Shown piece after piece: positions 24,513-32,123 of a stretch of 33,126 bases of DNA. Each line of letters begins with the position of its first letter. Positions within the stretch are counted from its first letter, which is position 1. Below the pieces are notes generated by a model. It searched no databases, was not told the origin of the DNA, and saw only the letters and a program-made list of their open reading frames with translations. The stretch covers positions 1-33,126 of the forward strand of contig CANHBA010000002.1 of NCBI GenBank assembly GCA_947458985.1. The letters run 5' to 3'. The DNA comes from Flavobacteriales bacterium (lineage in GTDB: Bacteria; Bacteroidota; Bacteroidia; Flavobacteriales_D; Crocinitomicaceae). Both the position numbers and the translations under genes were made by a program.

Positions 24513-25220
24513 TTAAGAAAATTCTGGGTCGTCAGAACTCATTTTAAAACCAAGACGCTTGCCCGTTTTCAGTTTGAGCTGCTCACCCATCATGAAAATC
24601 TGACCAACGCTCACATTATCCATGTATTCAAAAGGCGGAATGTAAAGGTCAAATTGCAAAGCATATGCAAAGGCCATTTGGGCAATTAACTGCAAGAGTT
24701 GTTCGGAAAGTAGCATGTGCTGAGGGTCACTGAAGGTGGCGCCCAAAGATCCTTTTCCTTCAATGAAAAAATGACGTTCGTGATTGACGAAAATGCGCGC
24801 AATTAAATTACCCATGTCGTCTAGGCGATTTTGCTGCATAGACTCCGCCAAAAAATTGTAGATGTGAATGGTACCAAAATAACCATTGTTTGGGTGGGCT
24901 TTGAAATAGGCAGTACCCCACAACGGATTGGAGTCAGGGAGGCGAAAAACGTTGTGGTGCAGATTGAAAACCAGCACATCGCTTCCGATGTAAACGTGAA
25001 ATTCGTGGTCGCCTCTGTCTTTTACCCAAAGTCTGACGCGCTCATCGGTAATTACAGTCTTGAGCGCAGCTAATTCTTGATCGATTAGAGAACGGAGTTG
25101 TGCAAACACGAGTTCGATGTCGTCGGCGATATCTTGTTTGAGCGCTGATTTGTGCAATAATATATCGATGAGGTGTTGACGGTTGGTAGCGATAGGATCG
25201 TTGGCGGCTTTTTTCTTCAT
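24513..25220 (-). CDS. Conserved-looking hypothetical protein
   Basis: A 235-residue cytoplasmic protein I cannot assign to a named family. It begins with a basic stretch (MKKKAANDPIATNRQHL), then helical segments; the middle has a beta-rich region (HEFHVYIGSDVLVFNLHHNVFRL, NNGYFGTIHIYNFLAESM). The later part HMLLSEQLLQLIAQMAFAYAL is helical, ending in a Lys-rich and acidic tail. There are no signal peptide, membrane segment or obvious catalytic motif. Codon use looks like that of its neighbours. It is divergent from the lipid kinase gene, with 127 bases between them. Confidence 0.7.
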   Translation of the reverse strand: MKKKAANDPIATNRQHLIDILLHKSALKQDIADDIELVFAQLRSLIDQELAALKTVITDERVRLWVKDRGDHEFHVYIGSDVLVFNLHHNVFRLPDSNPLWGTAYFKAHPNNGYFGTIHIYNFLAESMQQNRLDDMGNLIARIFVNHERHFFIEGKGSLGATFSDPQHMLLSEQLLQLIAQMAFAYALQFDLYIPPFEYMDNVSVGQIFMMGEQLKLKTGKRLGFKMSSDDPEFS

Positions 25221-25310
25221 GGCACTATTTTTGTTGCTAAAAATAGCGCAAATGCTGGAATTTAGGCGTTAAAGTCTATAAAACTTTCCGTTGTATTGCC
25301 AAAAAATGTT

Positions 25311-25318
25311 TAATTTTG
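25311..25318 (+). promoter_or_regulatory. Candidate -7 box of lipid kinase operon
   Basis: TAATTTTG matches TAnnTTTG, 29 bases before the ATG at 25348. A TTG lies 17 bases upstream (25291-25293), near but not at the ideal spacing. Confidence 0.45.
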
Positions 25319-25347
25319 AGAAAAGCGCATCTTACTGCGTCCTAACT

Positions 25348-26226
25348 ATGAAAAAGCGCATTTGGTTTATCATTAATCCCATTTCTGGTGTGCGTCGCAA
25401 AGACGACATCCCTGCGCTTATCCGTCGTTTTTTAGACCACGACACCTACACTTTCGAAATACAATACACCAAATACAAAGGTCACGCCATTGAAATTGCA
25501 CAAGAAGCGGTTCAACTCGGCATCGACATCGTTTGCGCCGTAGGCGGCGACGGCTCGGTACACGAAGTCGGCACCACACTCATCGGCACCAATACAAGCC
25601 TTGCTGTCATTCCAATTGGTTCGGGCAATGGGCTTGCGCGCCACATGTTCATTCCGCGCAACATTAAAAAAGCGATCCAAACCATCAACCTCAACCAACA
25701 AATCATCATGGATACCGTCATGGTCAATGACCAACCCTTCCTTGGTGTTGGAGGTTACGGACTCGATGCCGTTATCGCCAAAAAATTCGACGAAGACCAC
25801 AAACGCGGTTTCTGGACCTACGTCAAGCATGTGTTCAAAGAGTTCTTCCGCTACAATCCCATGAATATCTCTATTGACACCAACGGGCAAATCAAAAAAC
25901 TTCCGGTCGTGCTTTGTACCATTGCCAACACCTCTGAGTTCGGCAACGGTTTTAAAGTATCGCCAAAATCAGACGCCACCGACGGCAAGCTAGAGCTCTT
26001 TTTGCTCAAGCCCTTTTCTCTATTTGGCATTCCCAAAATGATTTTTCAGTTTTTCACTGGCCGCTCAGATCAATCTAGCTACGCAGAGGTCATCTCTTTT
26101 AAGAATGCAAAAATTTCTTTGCCAAATGGCGTTGCGCATCACGACGGCGAACCAATTACCGTCATGCGCGAACTCAATGTACGCGTCGTACCACACTCAC
26201 TTCACATCATCGTAGGTCAAAAATAA
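25348..26226 (+). CDS. Diacylglycerol kinase-family lipid kinase
   Basis: A soluble 292-residue lipid kinase of the DagK/YegS type. The ATG at 25348 (MKKRIWFIINPISGVRRKDDI) is preferred; the track's extra 19 residues are AT-rich leader. Motifs: the N-terminal INPISG, the catalytic glycine loop VGGDGSVHEVG, IPIGSGNGLARH, and the later HHDGEP signature near the C-terminus. The substrate may be diacylglycerol, a ceramide-like or sphingoid lipid; Bacteroidota often make sphingolipids, so this is open. It overlaps the next gene by one base (TAATG). Confidence 0.88.
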   Translation: MKKRIWFIINPISGVRRKDDIPALIRRFLDHDTYTFEIQYTKYKGHAIEIAQEAVQLGIDIVCAVGGDGSVHEVGTTLIGTNTSLAVIPIGSGNGLARHMFIPRNIKKAIQTINLNQQIIMDTVMVNDQPFLGVGGYGLDAVIAKKFDEDHKRGFWTYVKHVFKEFFRYNPMNISIDTNGQIKKLPVVLCTIANTSEFGNGFKVSPKSDATDGKLELFLLKPFSLFGIPKMIFQFFTGRSDQSSYAEVISFKNAKISLPNGVAHHDGEPITVMRELNVRVVPHSLHIIVGQK

Positions 26227-26681
26227 TGGCTCTTTCCTTTCAATTAGAACTCGAGGCCATGTTGGCCCAACTTGCTCAACTCAACAAAAACACCTCACCT
26301 TCTTGGGGTAAAATGAATGCTCAACGCATGGTAGAACATCTTGCAGATGCGCTATACATGTCTGTCGGCAAAGGCGACTTTTCGTTAGAAGTGCCTGCTG
26401 AGCGCATTGAGCGCATGCAAGCTTGGCTAGAAACAGACAAGCCTATGGCTAAAGATGTTCAAGTATCTTTTGCGACACCCGAAACACCTTTGCGCAACGA
26501 CGAACTCGAAACCGCAATTGATGAGTTTACAGATGCCTTCTTGTCATTTGAAGAATGGTACGAGGAAGAAGCCAGCCGAACAGCCCTCCACCCTTTTTAC
26601 GGGGCGCTCAACTATTCGCAATGGCAGCGCTTGCATACCAAGCATTTTGCGCACCATTTTGAACAGTTCGGCCTGATCTAA
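26226..26681 (+). CDS. DinB/DUF1569-like protein
   Basis: A 151-residue helical protein. WGKMNAQRMVEHLADAL near residue 27 and the C-terminal NYSQWQRLHTKHFAHHFEQFGL carry the conserved histidines at positions expected for DinB-like four-helix metal-binding proteins, in particular the DUF1569 group. HPFYGAL before the last helix is typical of that group. Biochemical role is unknown. It is translationally coupled to the lipid kinase (TAATG). The assignment is moderate and would need a profile search. Confidence 0.6.
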   Translation: MALSFQLELEAMLAQLAQLNKNTSPSWGKMNAQRMVEHLADALYMSVGKGDFSLEVPAERIERMQAWLETDKPMAKDVQVSFATPETPLRNDELETAIDEFTDAFLSFEEWYEEEASRTALHPFYGALNYSQWQRLHTKHFAHHFEQFGLI

Positions 26682-26688
26682 GCTTCGC

Positions 26689-26718
26689 TTTCTTTTGAAA
26701 CTTTCATAACAAAAGAAA
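26689..26718. repeat. Nine-base inverted repeat upstream of small membrane gene
   Basis: TTTCTTTTG and CAAAAGAAA are perfect inverted copies around a 12-base spacer. The repeat lies eight bases after the DinB-like stop and ends six bases before the ATG at 26725, so it may form a hairpin in the leader or mark a weak terminator/operator. Confidence 0.55.
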
Positions 26719-26724
26719 TTTCAG

Positions 26725-26886
26725 ATGCGTCATCCGCTCTTACTTGCTTTAGCTATTGGCTTCACACTAGGCACCCTCAATCACTTTTACCTCAAATCCA
26801 AAGGGCACAAAAGTAGTGCACAATGGTTCATGCAAATTGTGGTGTTCTTTGCTTTAGCTTTTAGTGTATTGAAGTTTCTGAAGTAA
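26725..26886 (+). CDS. 53-residue two-helix membrane protein (absent from ORF track)
   Basis: Found by reading the gap by eye. It starts at ATG 26725 and codes for MRHPLLLALAIGFTLGTLNH, a short hydrophilic loop FYLKSKGHKSSAQ, then WFMQIVVFFALAFSVLKFLK. Two hydrophobic segments (about residues 4-20 and 34-50) separated by a basic loop suggest a hairpin membrane protein with both ends on the same side. It is below the 60-residue cut-off of the track. It follows the DinB-like gene by 43 bases and meets DUF1295 head-on at a palindrome. I know no named family; similar small membrane proteins occur in Bacteroidota. Confidence 0.6.
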   Translation: MRHPLLLALAIGFTLGTLNHFYLKSKGHKSSAQWFMQIVVFFALAFSVLKFLK

Positions 26887-26898
26887 GTTAACTTACTT
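26881..26898. terminator. 18-base perfect palindrome holding both convergent stop codons
   Basis: AAGTAAGTTAACTTACTT is its own reverse complement. Its left half contains AAG TAA ending the small membrane gene, and its right half, read on the minus strand, AAG TAA ending the DUF1295 gene. It could fold as a seven-pair stem with a TTAA loop on either strand, but no T-tract follows, so terminator function is tentative. Confidence 0.45.
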
Positions 26899-27822
26899 TC
26901 CGAATTTGAAGCCAGGAATAAACCTCGGGACGCGTTTTTGGTAATCTTTGTAGGCCGAATACTTGTTGGCAGATAGTTCTTCAGAGAAGTCTGAGCTTCC
27001 TTTGAAAAGAATCAGCAATAAAACACAACCACCAATTGTCCAGTTGATCCATTGGCCCGTAGCATTGACGCTGAACAAATAGAAAATAACCCAAATACTT
27101 TGCTCCATGGCGTAGTTAGGATGGCGCACAATACTCCACAAGCCTGTAGATACAAACCCTACTTCGTAGTCACCTAAGGGCTCACCCGCTTTGATGCGGC
27201 GGTGCTTTTCTGTTTGAAAGTCATATTGCTGTTGGTCGGCAATGTATTCAATGACTACTGCCAACAACATCAGTGCAGCTAGTAAATAGTCGATCATGTT
27301 CAGTTGCGGATTGGCATTCGTAGATAACGTAGCTAAAATAGGCACTGTAAATGAAAAAATCAGGATGTTCTGATAGGCCGAGATAAAGAACAAATTGAAA
27401 AGTCCCCAAATGAACTTATTGTTAAAACCAGGGCGATTGCGCAATGCTTCCCAACGGTAGTCTTCTTCGCCAGCCCAAAAGCGCAAGGTGTAAGCACCGC
27501 GTCGGGCAAAATTGAAGGTGAGGCGCGCTCCCCAAATAGTGACTAAAATAGCCATGAGAACCATGCGTTCTGACAACTCTGGCGCTAAAAAAGTCATGTG
27601 CCAGACATAATAAATGGGCACGATACTCCAAAGTTTGTCTACTTGAGAGTTATTGCGAGAGATTTCACCGACCACAAAGCAATAGGCAATGACGATGCCA
27701 ACAGGTAAATACATTTGGGCTAAGATATCGTATTGCAGCTCGCTAGGCGTATAGCCAAAGTTGAGGCAAATGAGTGGCGCAACCACAACGGTAAAAATCA
27801 AAAGTAAAATAGTGAGTAGCAT
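26893..27822 (-). CDS. DUF1295 (steroid 5-alpha-reductase-like) integral membrane protein
   Basis: A 309-residue protein with about seven hydrophobic segments. The C-terminal third has the reductase/methyltransferase-like signature: YDFQTEKHRRIKAGEP, GLWSIVRHPNYAMEQSIWVIFYLF and YKDYQKRVPRFIPGF. This is the DUF1295 family, related to isoprenylcysteine methyltransferase and steroid 5-alpha-reductase folds. Substrate is unknown; a lipid or polyprenyl substrate is likely given the membrane location. It lies downstream of mscS on the same strand, 69 bases away. Confidence 0.85.
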   Translation of the reverse strand: MLLTILLLIFTVVVAPLICLNFGYTPSELQYDILAQMYLPVGIVIAYCFVVGEISRNNSQVDKLWSIVPIYYVWHMTFLAPELSERMVLMAILVTIWGARLTFNFARRGAYTLRFWAGEEDYRWEALRNRPGFNNKFIWGLFNLFFISAYQNILIFSFTVPILATLSTNANPQLNMIDYLLAALMLLAVVIEYIADQQQYDFQTEKHRRIKAGEPLGDYEVGFVSTGLWSIVRHPNYAMEQSIWVIFYLFSVNATGQWINWTIGGCVLLLILFKGSSDFSEELSANKYSAYKDYQKRVPRFIPGFKFGK

Positions 27823-27885
27823 ACTTACGTAAATTTAGGTTCACATTTTGTAACGTGAAGATGGGTTAGGCTCCGAAATTAAGAA

Positions 27886-27900
27886 AAATCTTTAAGATTT
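27886..27900 (-). terminator. Weak palindromic terminator candidate after mscS
   Basis: AAATCTT and AAGATTT flank a single central base, and on the minus strand the stem is followed by TTCTTAATTT. The mscS stop codon lies inside. The stem is short and AT-only apart from one C-G pair per arm. Confidence 0.3.
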
Positions 27901-28692
27901 CGCAAAAGGTATTGCCGCAGAGCGCAAGGCTTCGATAATGGCTTGTTGCCCACTATGAAAAACCAAGCCGTAGTCTGCATTTTTAACCCAGCAGCGCACT
28001 TTTATTTCAAGACCAACTTCTGTGAGCTGCTGAACGCCAATAATCGGCTGAGGTTTTTGTAAAACACGCTTTTCGCTCAGTAGGGTTGTACCAACTAGCT
28101 CTTGAATCTGGATGATGTCAGCTGCTTGATCGAAAAGCAAGGTCCATTCGATGCGACGTGTTGTTTCTTTCGTGTAGTTGACGATGGTGCCATTGGCAAG
28201 CGGGCCGTTGGGAAAAATTAAAATTTTGTTGTCAGGTGTTTTCAAATAAGTATTGAAAATTTGAATTTCAGAAACAACACCTTGTTCACCTAAAGCCTTG
28301 ATGTCGTCGCCCACTTTAAAAGGCTTTAACACGAGGATCATGATGCCACCAGCAAAGTTTGAAAGCGTACCAGAAAACGCCATACCTACGGCAATACCTG
28401 CAGCACCGAGTAGGGTTAGAAAAGAGGTCATTTCGACACCCAACTGCGTAATTGCAGTAATGACCACCATAATTTTCAAGGACATGGACAAAAAACTAGT
28501 CAAGAAAGAAATGAGGCCAGCGTCAGTATCGCTTTTTCGCAAAATACGATTGACCAAGCGCGTCAGGACACCCGTAAGCCAAAAACCAACCACTGCAATA
28601 ATGATGGCAATGATGACATTTGTCAATAAGGAAAAGATGACTTTACTAAAATCTCCGGTTTTGAGGTCAAAAAGCGTTTCGATGAAGTGCAT
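27892..28692 (-). CDS. mscS: Small-conductance mechanosensitive channel (MscS type)
   Basis: Gates open under membrane tension to release solutes during osmotic downshock. The 266-residue size fits the core MscS form with three transmembrane helices: about residues 20-45, 67-88 and the pore helix LLGAAGIAVGMAFSGTLSNFAGGIMIL near 95-120. This glycine/alanine-rich pore helix is diagnostic. The cytosolic beta domain follows with LKPFKVGDDI and FPNGPLANGTIVNY. It is divergent from alkB with only 26 bases between the two start codons, and the shared spacer holds mirrored -7 boxes. Confidence 0.93.
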   Translation of the reverse strand: MHFIETLFDLKTGDFSKVIFSLLTNVIIAIIIAVVGFWLTGVLTRLVNRILRKSDTDAGLISFLTSFLSMSLKIMVVITAITQLGVEMTSFLTLLGAAGIAVGMAFSGTLSNFAGGIMILVLKPFKVGDDIKALGEQGVVSEIQIFNTYLKTPDNKILIFPNGPLANGTIVNYTKETTRRIEWTLLFDQAADIIQIQELVGTTLLSEKRVLQKPQPIIGVQQLTEVGLEIKVRCWVKNADYGLVFHSGQQAIIEALRSAAIPFAKS

Positions 28693-28696
28693 ATCG

Positions 28697-28715
28697 TATT
28701 TTTACCACAAAAATA
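28697..28715. promoter_or_regulatory. Mirror-symmetric divergent promoter/operator between mscS and alkB
   Basis: TATTTTT-ACCAC-AAAAATA is a perfect seven-base inverted repeat. The minus strand arm reads TATTTTTG (28708-28715), a full TAnnTTTG box 15 bases before mscS. The plus arm reads TATTTTTA (28697-28704), one base off consensus, 14 bases before alkB. The boxes overlap each other's initial transcribed region, so both promoters are unlikely to be occupied at once. Confidence 0.45.
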
Positions 28716-28718
28716 GGA

Positions 28719-29339
28719 ATGTTTAGCGAGTTCGAAAATTCAGATCAAATTCAGCTCATTGCAACAGATGGCTTGGTTGACTTCTACCCACAATTTTTAA
28801 CGGAATTAGAAGGTAAAGTGCTTTTTGAACGCATCTGTAGCACTGAAAAATTCGATCAAAACGAGATCGTACTTTTCGGTAAAAAAATAAAAGTACCAAG
28901 GCTGGAGGCCTATTATGCTTTAAATGGTGAAACTTATGGTTATTCAGGTCAAGAACTTGAGGTCAATCGCTTTCCGAGCTACCTCAACGAACTAAGGTTG
29001 CGCGTTGAACAAAAAACTGGTCAATACTACAACGCATTGTTGATCAATTACTACAGAGATGGGCAAGATTCAAATGGTTGGCATGCCGACAACGAAAAAT
29101 CTTTGGGTAAAAATCCGAGCATTGCCTCCTTGAGTATTGGCGCAACAAGGCGTTTTGAGTTCAAGCACCTGGCCAATGGCACTCGACAGAAAATCTTGTT
29201 GACCAACGGAAGTTTATTGCATATGCATGGCGCTATTCAACATCACTACAAACACCACTTGCCAAAAATGACGGGTTTGGCACAAGCCCGGCTCAATTTA
29301 ACCTTTCGTTGGGTGCAGCCTTCAACCTTAAATCAGTAA
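28719..29339 (+). CDS. AlkB-family 2-oxoglutarate/Fe(II) dioxygenase
   Basis: Oxidatively removes alkyl groups such as 1-methyladenine and 3-methylcytosine from nucleic acids. The 206-residue protein resembles the ALKBH2/3-type bacterial form. The iron ligands are WHADNE (His122, Asp124) and HYKHHLPK (His179), and the 2-oxoglutarate-binding RLNLTFR (Arg191, Arg197) is intact. NYYRDGQDSNGWHADNE is the family signature. Its TAA stop forms part of the -7 box for ribD. It shares the divergent promoter with mscS. Confidence 0.93.
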   Translation: MFSEFENSDQIQLIATDGLVDFYPQFLTELEGKVLFERICSTEKFDQNEIVLFGKKIKVPRLEAYYALNGETYGYSGQELEVNRFPSYLNELRLRVEQKTGQYYNALLINYYRDGQDSNGWHADNEKSLGKNPSIASLSIGATRRFEFKHLANGTRQKILLTNGSLLHMHGAIQHHYKHHLPKMTGLAQARLNLTFRWVQPSTLNQ

Positions 29340-29344
29340 CTTTG
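29337..29344 (+). promoter_or_regulatory. Candidate -7 box of ribD promoter
   Basis: TAACTTTG matches TAnnTTTG and ends five bases before the ribD ATG. Its first three bases are the stop codon of alkB, so one TAA serves translation of alkB and transcription of ribD. No -33 element seen. Confidence 0.4.
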
Positions 29345-29349
29345 ACTCA

Positions 29350-30384
29350 ATGAAGCCTCAGGACTACATGCAACGTTGTCTTGACCTAGCTATCTTAGGT
29401 CAAGGATCTGTATCACCCAACCCAATGGTAGGTTGTGTTATTGTCAAAAACGGTAAAGTAATTGGCGAAGGTTACCACCAAGAATTTGGCGGGCCACATG
29501 CAGAAGTTGTGGCCATTGCGGCTGTCAAAGATCAAAACGAACTCGAAGGCGCTACGGTTTATGTCAGTTTGGAACCTTGTTCACATTTTGGCAAGACACC
29601 TCCATGCAGCAACCTCCTGATCGATAAAAAAGTTGCGGAAGTCATTGTTGCGTGCAAAGATCCGAATCCGAAAGTTGCCGGAAAAGGCATAGAACGCCTG
29701 CAAAAAGCAGGAATTAAAGTAGAGGTTGGCATTTTAGAAGCCGCCGCCAAACAACTTAATAAGCGCTTTTTTTGTTTCCATCAAAAACAAAGACCACATG
29801 TGGTGCTCAAATGGGCGCAAACCAAAGATGGTTTTCTAGACCGCCTGCGTACCGACGCACAAAAAGGAATCAACTGGATTTCTTCTGAAGAGTCCAGGTC
29901 CTTGGTACATCATTGGCGCAGCCAGGAAATGAGTATTTTGGTCGGTAAACACACAGCTCTCAATGACAATCCTTCGCTTACTGTAAGAGATGTCAGCGGT
30001 AAAAACCCGATCCGCATTCTTATCGACAGCCAGCTTCAAGTCCAAAATGACATCAGCTTATTTTCGGAAGATGCCCCTACCCTTATTTTCAATAGGGTAA
30101 AAAACGAGCAAAAAGGAAATATTGAATGGATCAAAATTCAAGAAACCGCAACCAAAAACATTTTAGATGAACTCTACAAACGCGGCATTCATTCTGTGAT
30201 GGTAGAAGGTGGAAGCCGCACTTTACAATATTTTATCATTGACAACGTTTGGGACGAAGCATATGTGTTAGTGGGTGATTTACTTTATGGAGAAGGCGTC
30301 AAGGCACCTGTTTTGAATCGGGTACCAACCAACGCGCATGCTTTTGGAACCGACCAAATTTATTATTTTAAACGACGAACGTGA
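29350..30384 (+). CDS. ribD: Bifunctional riboflavin deaminase-reductase
   Basis: Catalyses the deaminase and reductase steps after GTP cyclohydrolase II in riboflavin synthesis. The 344 residues comprise an N-terminal cytidine-deaminase-type domain with zinc ligands in GGPHAEVVAI (His50, Glu52) and EPCSHFGKTPPC (Cys77, Cys86), and a C-terminal dihydrofolate-reductase-like domain from about residue 150 (LKWAQTKDGFL, ILIDSQLQV, VMVEGGSRTLQYFI). Both domains are complete. It is followed, with a four-base overlap, by a DUF4159 gene that begins with GTG. Confidence 0.96.
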   Translation: MKPQDYMQRCLDLAILGQGSVSPNPMVGCVIVKNGKVIGEGYHQEFGGPHAEVVAIAAVKDQNELEGATVYVSLEPCSHFGKTPPCSNLLIDKKVAEVIVACKDPNPKVAGKGIERLQKAGIKVEVGILEAAAKQLNKRFFCFHQKQRPHVVLKWAQTKDGFLDRLRTDAQKGINWISSEESRSLVHHWRSQEMSILVGKHTALNDNPSLTVRDVSGKNPIRILIDSQLQVQNDISLFSEDAPTLIFNRVKNEQKGNIEWIKIQETATKNILDELYKRGIHSVMVEGGSRTLQYFIIDNVWDEAYVLVGDLLYGEGVKAPVLNRVPTNAHAFGTDQIYYFKRRT

Positions 30385-31031
30385 AAAAAATCAGCTTACT
30401 TACTGCAATACTCTTAACGGCGCTAAGCCTGAGTGCGCAAAGCTATCAAATGGCTGTTTTGAAATACAATGGCGGCGGTGATTACTACGCCAACCCAACG
30501 GCTTTGCCCAATCTCATTAAGTTTTGCAATACAGAACTCGGCATGAGCATTGCTAAAGAAGTACCGTATGTAGAAGTGGGCAGCACCGACTTATTTCAAT
30601 ATCCACTCCTACACATGACCGGACACGGTAATGTGGTATTCTCCAAAGCAGAAGCCCAAAACCTGCGCACCTACCTGCTTTCTGGTGGTTTTTTACACAT
30701 CGACGACAACTACGGTATGGACGGTTTTGTACGCTCTGAACTTAAAAAAGTATTTCCAGAAGCGACCCTTACCGAGCTCCCCTCCGATCACCCCATTTTC
30801 AGACAGCGCTATAACTTTCCGAATGGGCTGCCAAAAATTCATGAACACGACGGCAAAAGACCACAAGCATTTGGGATTGTCATTGAAGGTCGTTTGGTTT
30901 GTTTGTACACCTATGAAACTGATCTTTCCGACGGTTGGGAAGACCAACAAGTACACAACGACCCAACAGAAAAAAGGCGCCAAGCTTTGCAGATGGGCGC
31001 CAATATCATTTCTTATGCCTTTTCGAATTAG
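30381..31031 (+). CDS. Exported DUF4159 protein
   Basis: A 216-residue protein starting at a GTG (GTGA overlap with the ribD stop), with a signal peptide [20 protein letters not shown]. The mature part [56 protein letters not shown] and [27 protein letters not shown] matches DUF4159, whose fold resembles glutamine amidotransferase-like domains. Members sit near MoxR/aerotolerance-type genes in other Bacteroidota, but none is here. Function is unknown. Its stop overlaps the convergent chimera's stop by four bases. Confidence 0.85.
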   Translation: MKKISLLTAILLTALSLSAQSYQMAVLKYNGGGDYYANPTALPNLIKFCNTELGMSIAKEVPYVEVGSTDLFQYPLLHMTGHGNVVFSKAEAQNLRTYLLSGGFLHIDDNYGMDGFVRSELKKVFPEATLTELPSDHPIFRQRYNFPNGLPKIHEHDGKRPQAFGIVIEGRLVCLYTYETDLSDGWEDQQVHNDPTEKRRQALQMGANIISYAFSN

Positions 31032-32119
31032 TGCTGATGTCCGTCGTGCTCACCATGAGGAGCCGCATCGGTAACTTGCAATAGTTCGATTTCAAAAACT
31101 AAATCGGCATACGGCGGAATAGATCCTGGGCGGCCTTGTTTGCCGTAGGCATTATAGTAAGGGATAAATAACAAGATTTTTCCACCCTCTTTGATGTAGG
31201 TAATTCCTTCTTCGAAGCCAGGGATCATGCGCTGAACCTTGTATTCAAATTCCAAAGGCGCATTACGGTCTTTGGAAGAATCGAACTTTTTACCGCCACG
31301 ACGAAGGGTTCCGGTGTAATGCAAGCTTACCTTTTTACCTTCTTTGACCTCGTTACCTTTGCCATTTTCTAGAATGACATAAACCAAACCTGTTGCACTT
31401 TGCTGCGCATTCGGATAGTTCTCCATGACTTCAGCATACATGTATGCTTTGTAGTCGTCTTGGGACATTGCGGCAATTTTGGCCAACTCAGCTTGCTCCA
31501 AAGTCTCTTGGGCTTTTTTGGCTAAATATACTTGGTCAAAAGCAGCTTGTGCATTCCATTTAATGGCGTCTTTACCCACGCGGATGATTTCCACTTTGAG
31601 CATGGTGTCGTTTTGCGCAATTAGATCCACGACTTCTTGCCCTGAGACCACATGGCCAAAAACCGTGTGCTTGCCATCTAGCCATGGGGTAGCTTTGTGT
31701 GTGATGAAAAACTGCGAGCCGTTGGTATTGGCTCCTGAGTTAGCCATGGAAAGGATTCCAGGGCCAACATGTTTAAGCGTTGGGTCGATTTCATCGTAAA
31801 ATTTATAGCCGGGGTCTCCCATGCCAGTACCTTGCGGGTCTCCGCCTTGGATCATGAAATCTGCGATCACGCGGTGAAAGATCAGGCCATCAAAAAATGG
31901 TTTTGAAAAGGATTTGTCGCCAACCTTGAAATTACCCTCGGCCAAACCTACGAAGTTACCGACCGTCATAGGCGTCTTTTGATACTCTAGTTGACACACG
32001 ATAATACCTTTGTTGGTGGTGAAACGTGCATAGATGCCATCTTGAATTTCTTCAACTTTTTGGGCATTTAAAATGCCAGTAAATGGCAAGAAAAGTAAGG
32101 TAAAAAGTAATTTTTTCAT
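31028..32119 (-). CDS. Periplasmic cyclophilin-FKBP chimeric peptidyl-prolyl isomerase
   Basis: A dual-family immunophilin of 363 residues: signal peptide (1-19), cyclophilin domain (about 28-182), a charged helical linker (about 187-240), an FKBP domain (about 244-350) and a histidine-rich tail ([10 protein letters not shown]). The cyclophilin site is complete: [15 protein letters not shown] (Arg83), [11 protein letters not shown] and [11 protein letters not shown] (Trp147). The FKBP site has [13 protein letters not shown] and a GFEEG loop in which Phe302 replaces the usual Trp. Such cyclophilin-linker-FKBP fusions are known from Flavobacterium. It follows a separate FKBP isomerase by four bases. 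Confidence 0.92.
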   Translation of the reverse strand: MKKLLFTLLFLPFTGILNAQKVEEIQDGIYARFTTNKGIIVCQLEYQKTPMTVGNFVGLAEGNFKVGDKSFSKPFFDGLIFHRVIADFMIQGGDPQGTGMGDPGYKFYDEIDPTLKHVGPGILSMANSGANTNGSQFFITHKATPWLDGKHTVFGHVVSGQEVVDLIAQNDTMLKVEIIRVGKDAIKWNAQAAFDQVYLAKKAQETLEQAELAKIAAMSQDDYKAYMYAEVMENYPNAQQSATGLVYVILENGKGNEVKEGKKVSLHYTGTLRRGGKKFDSSKDRNAPLEFEYKVQRMIPGFEEGITYIKEGGKILLFIPYYNAYGKQGRPGSIPPYADLVFEIELLQVTDAAPHGEHDGHQH

Positions 32120-32123
32120 GGGA

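Noticed and set aside
24484-24516. Hairpin plus T-run that looks like a plus-strand terminator
   Set aside because: No plus-strand gene ends here; the T-run is part of the end of the minus-strand hypothetical gene, and the inverted repeat is better seen with the tRNA promoter.
25432-25890. 152-residue minus-strand ORF
   Set aside because: Antisense shadow of the lipid kinase; composition reflects codon bias of the real gene.
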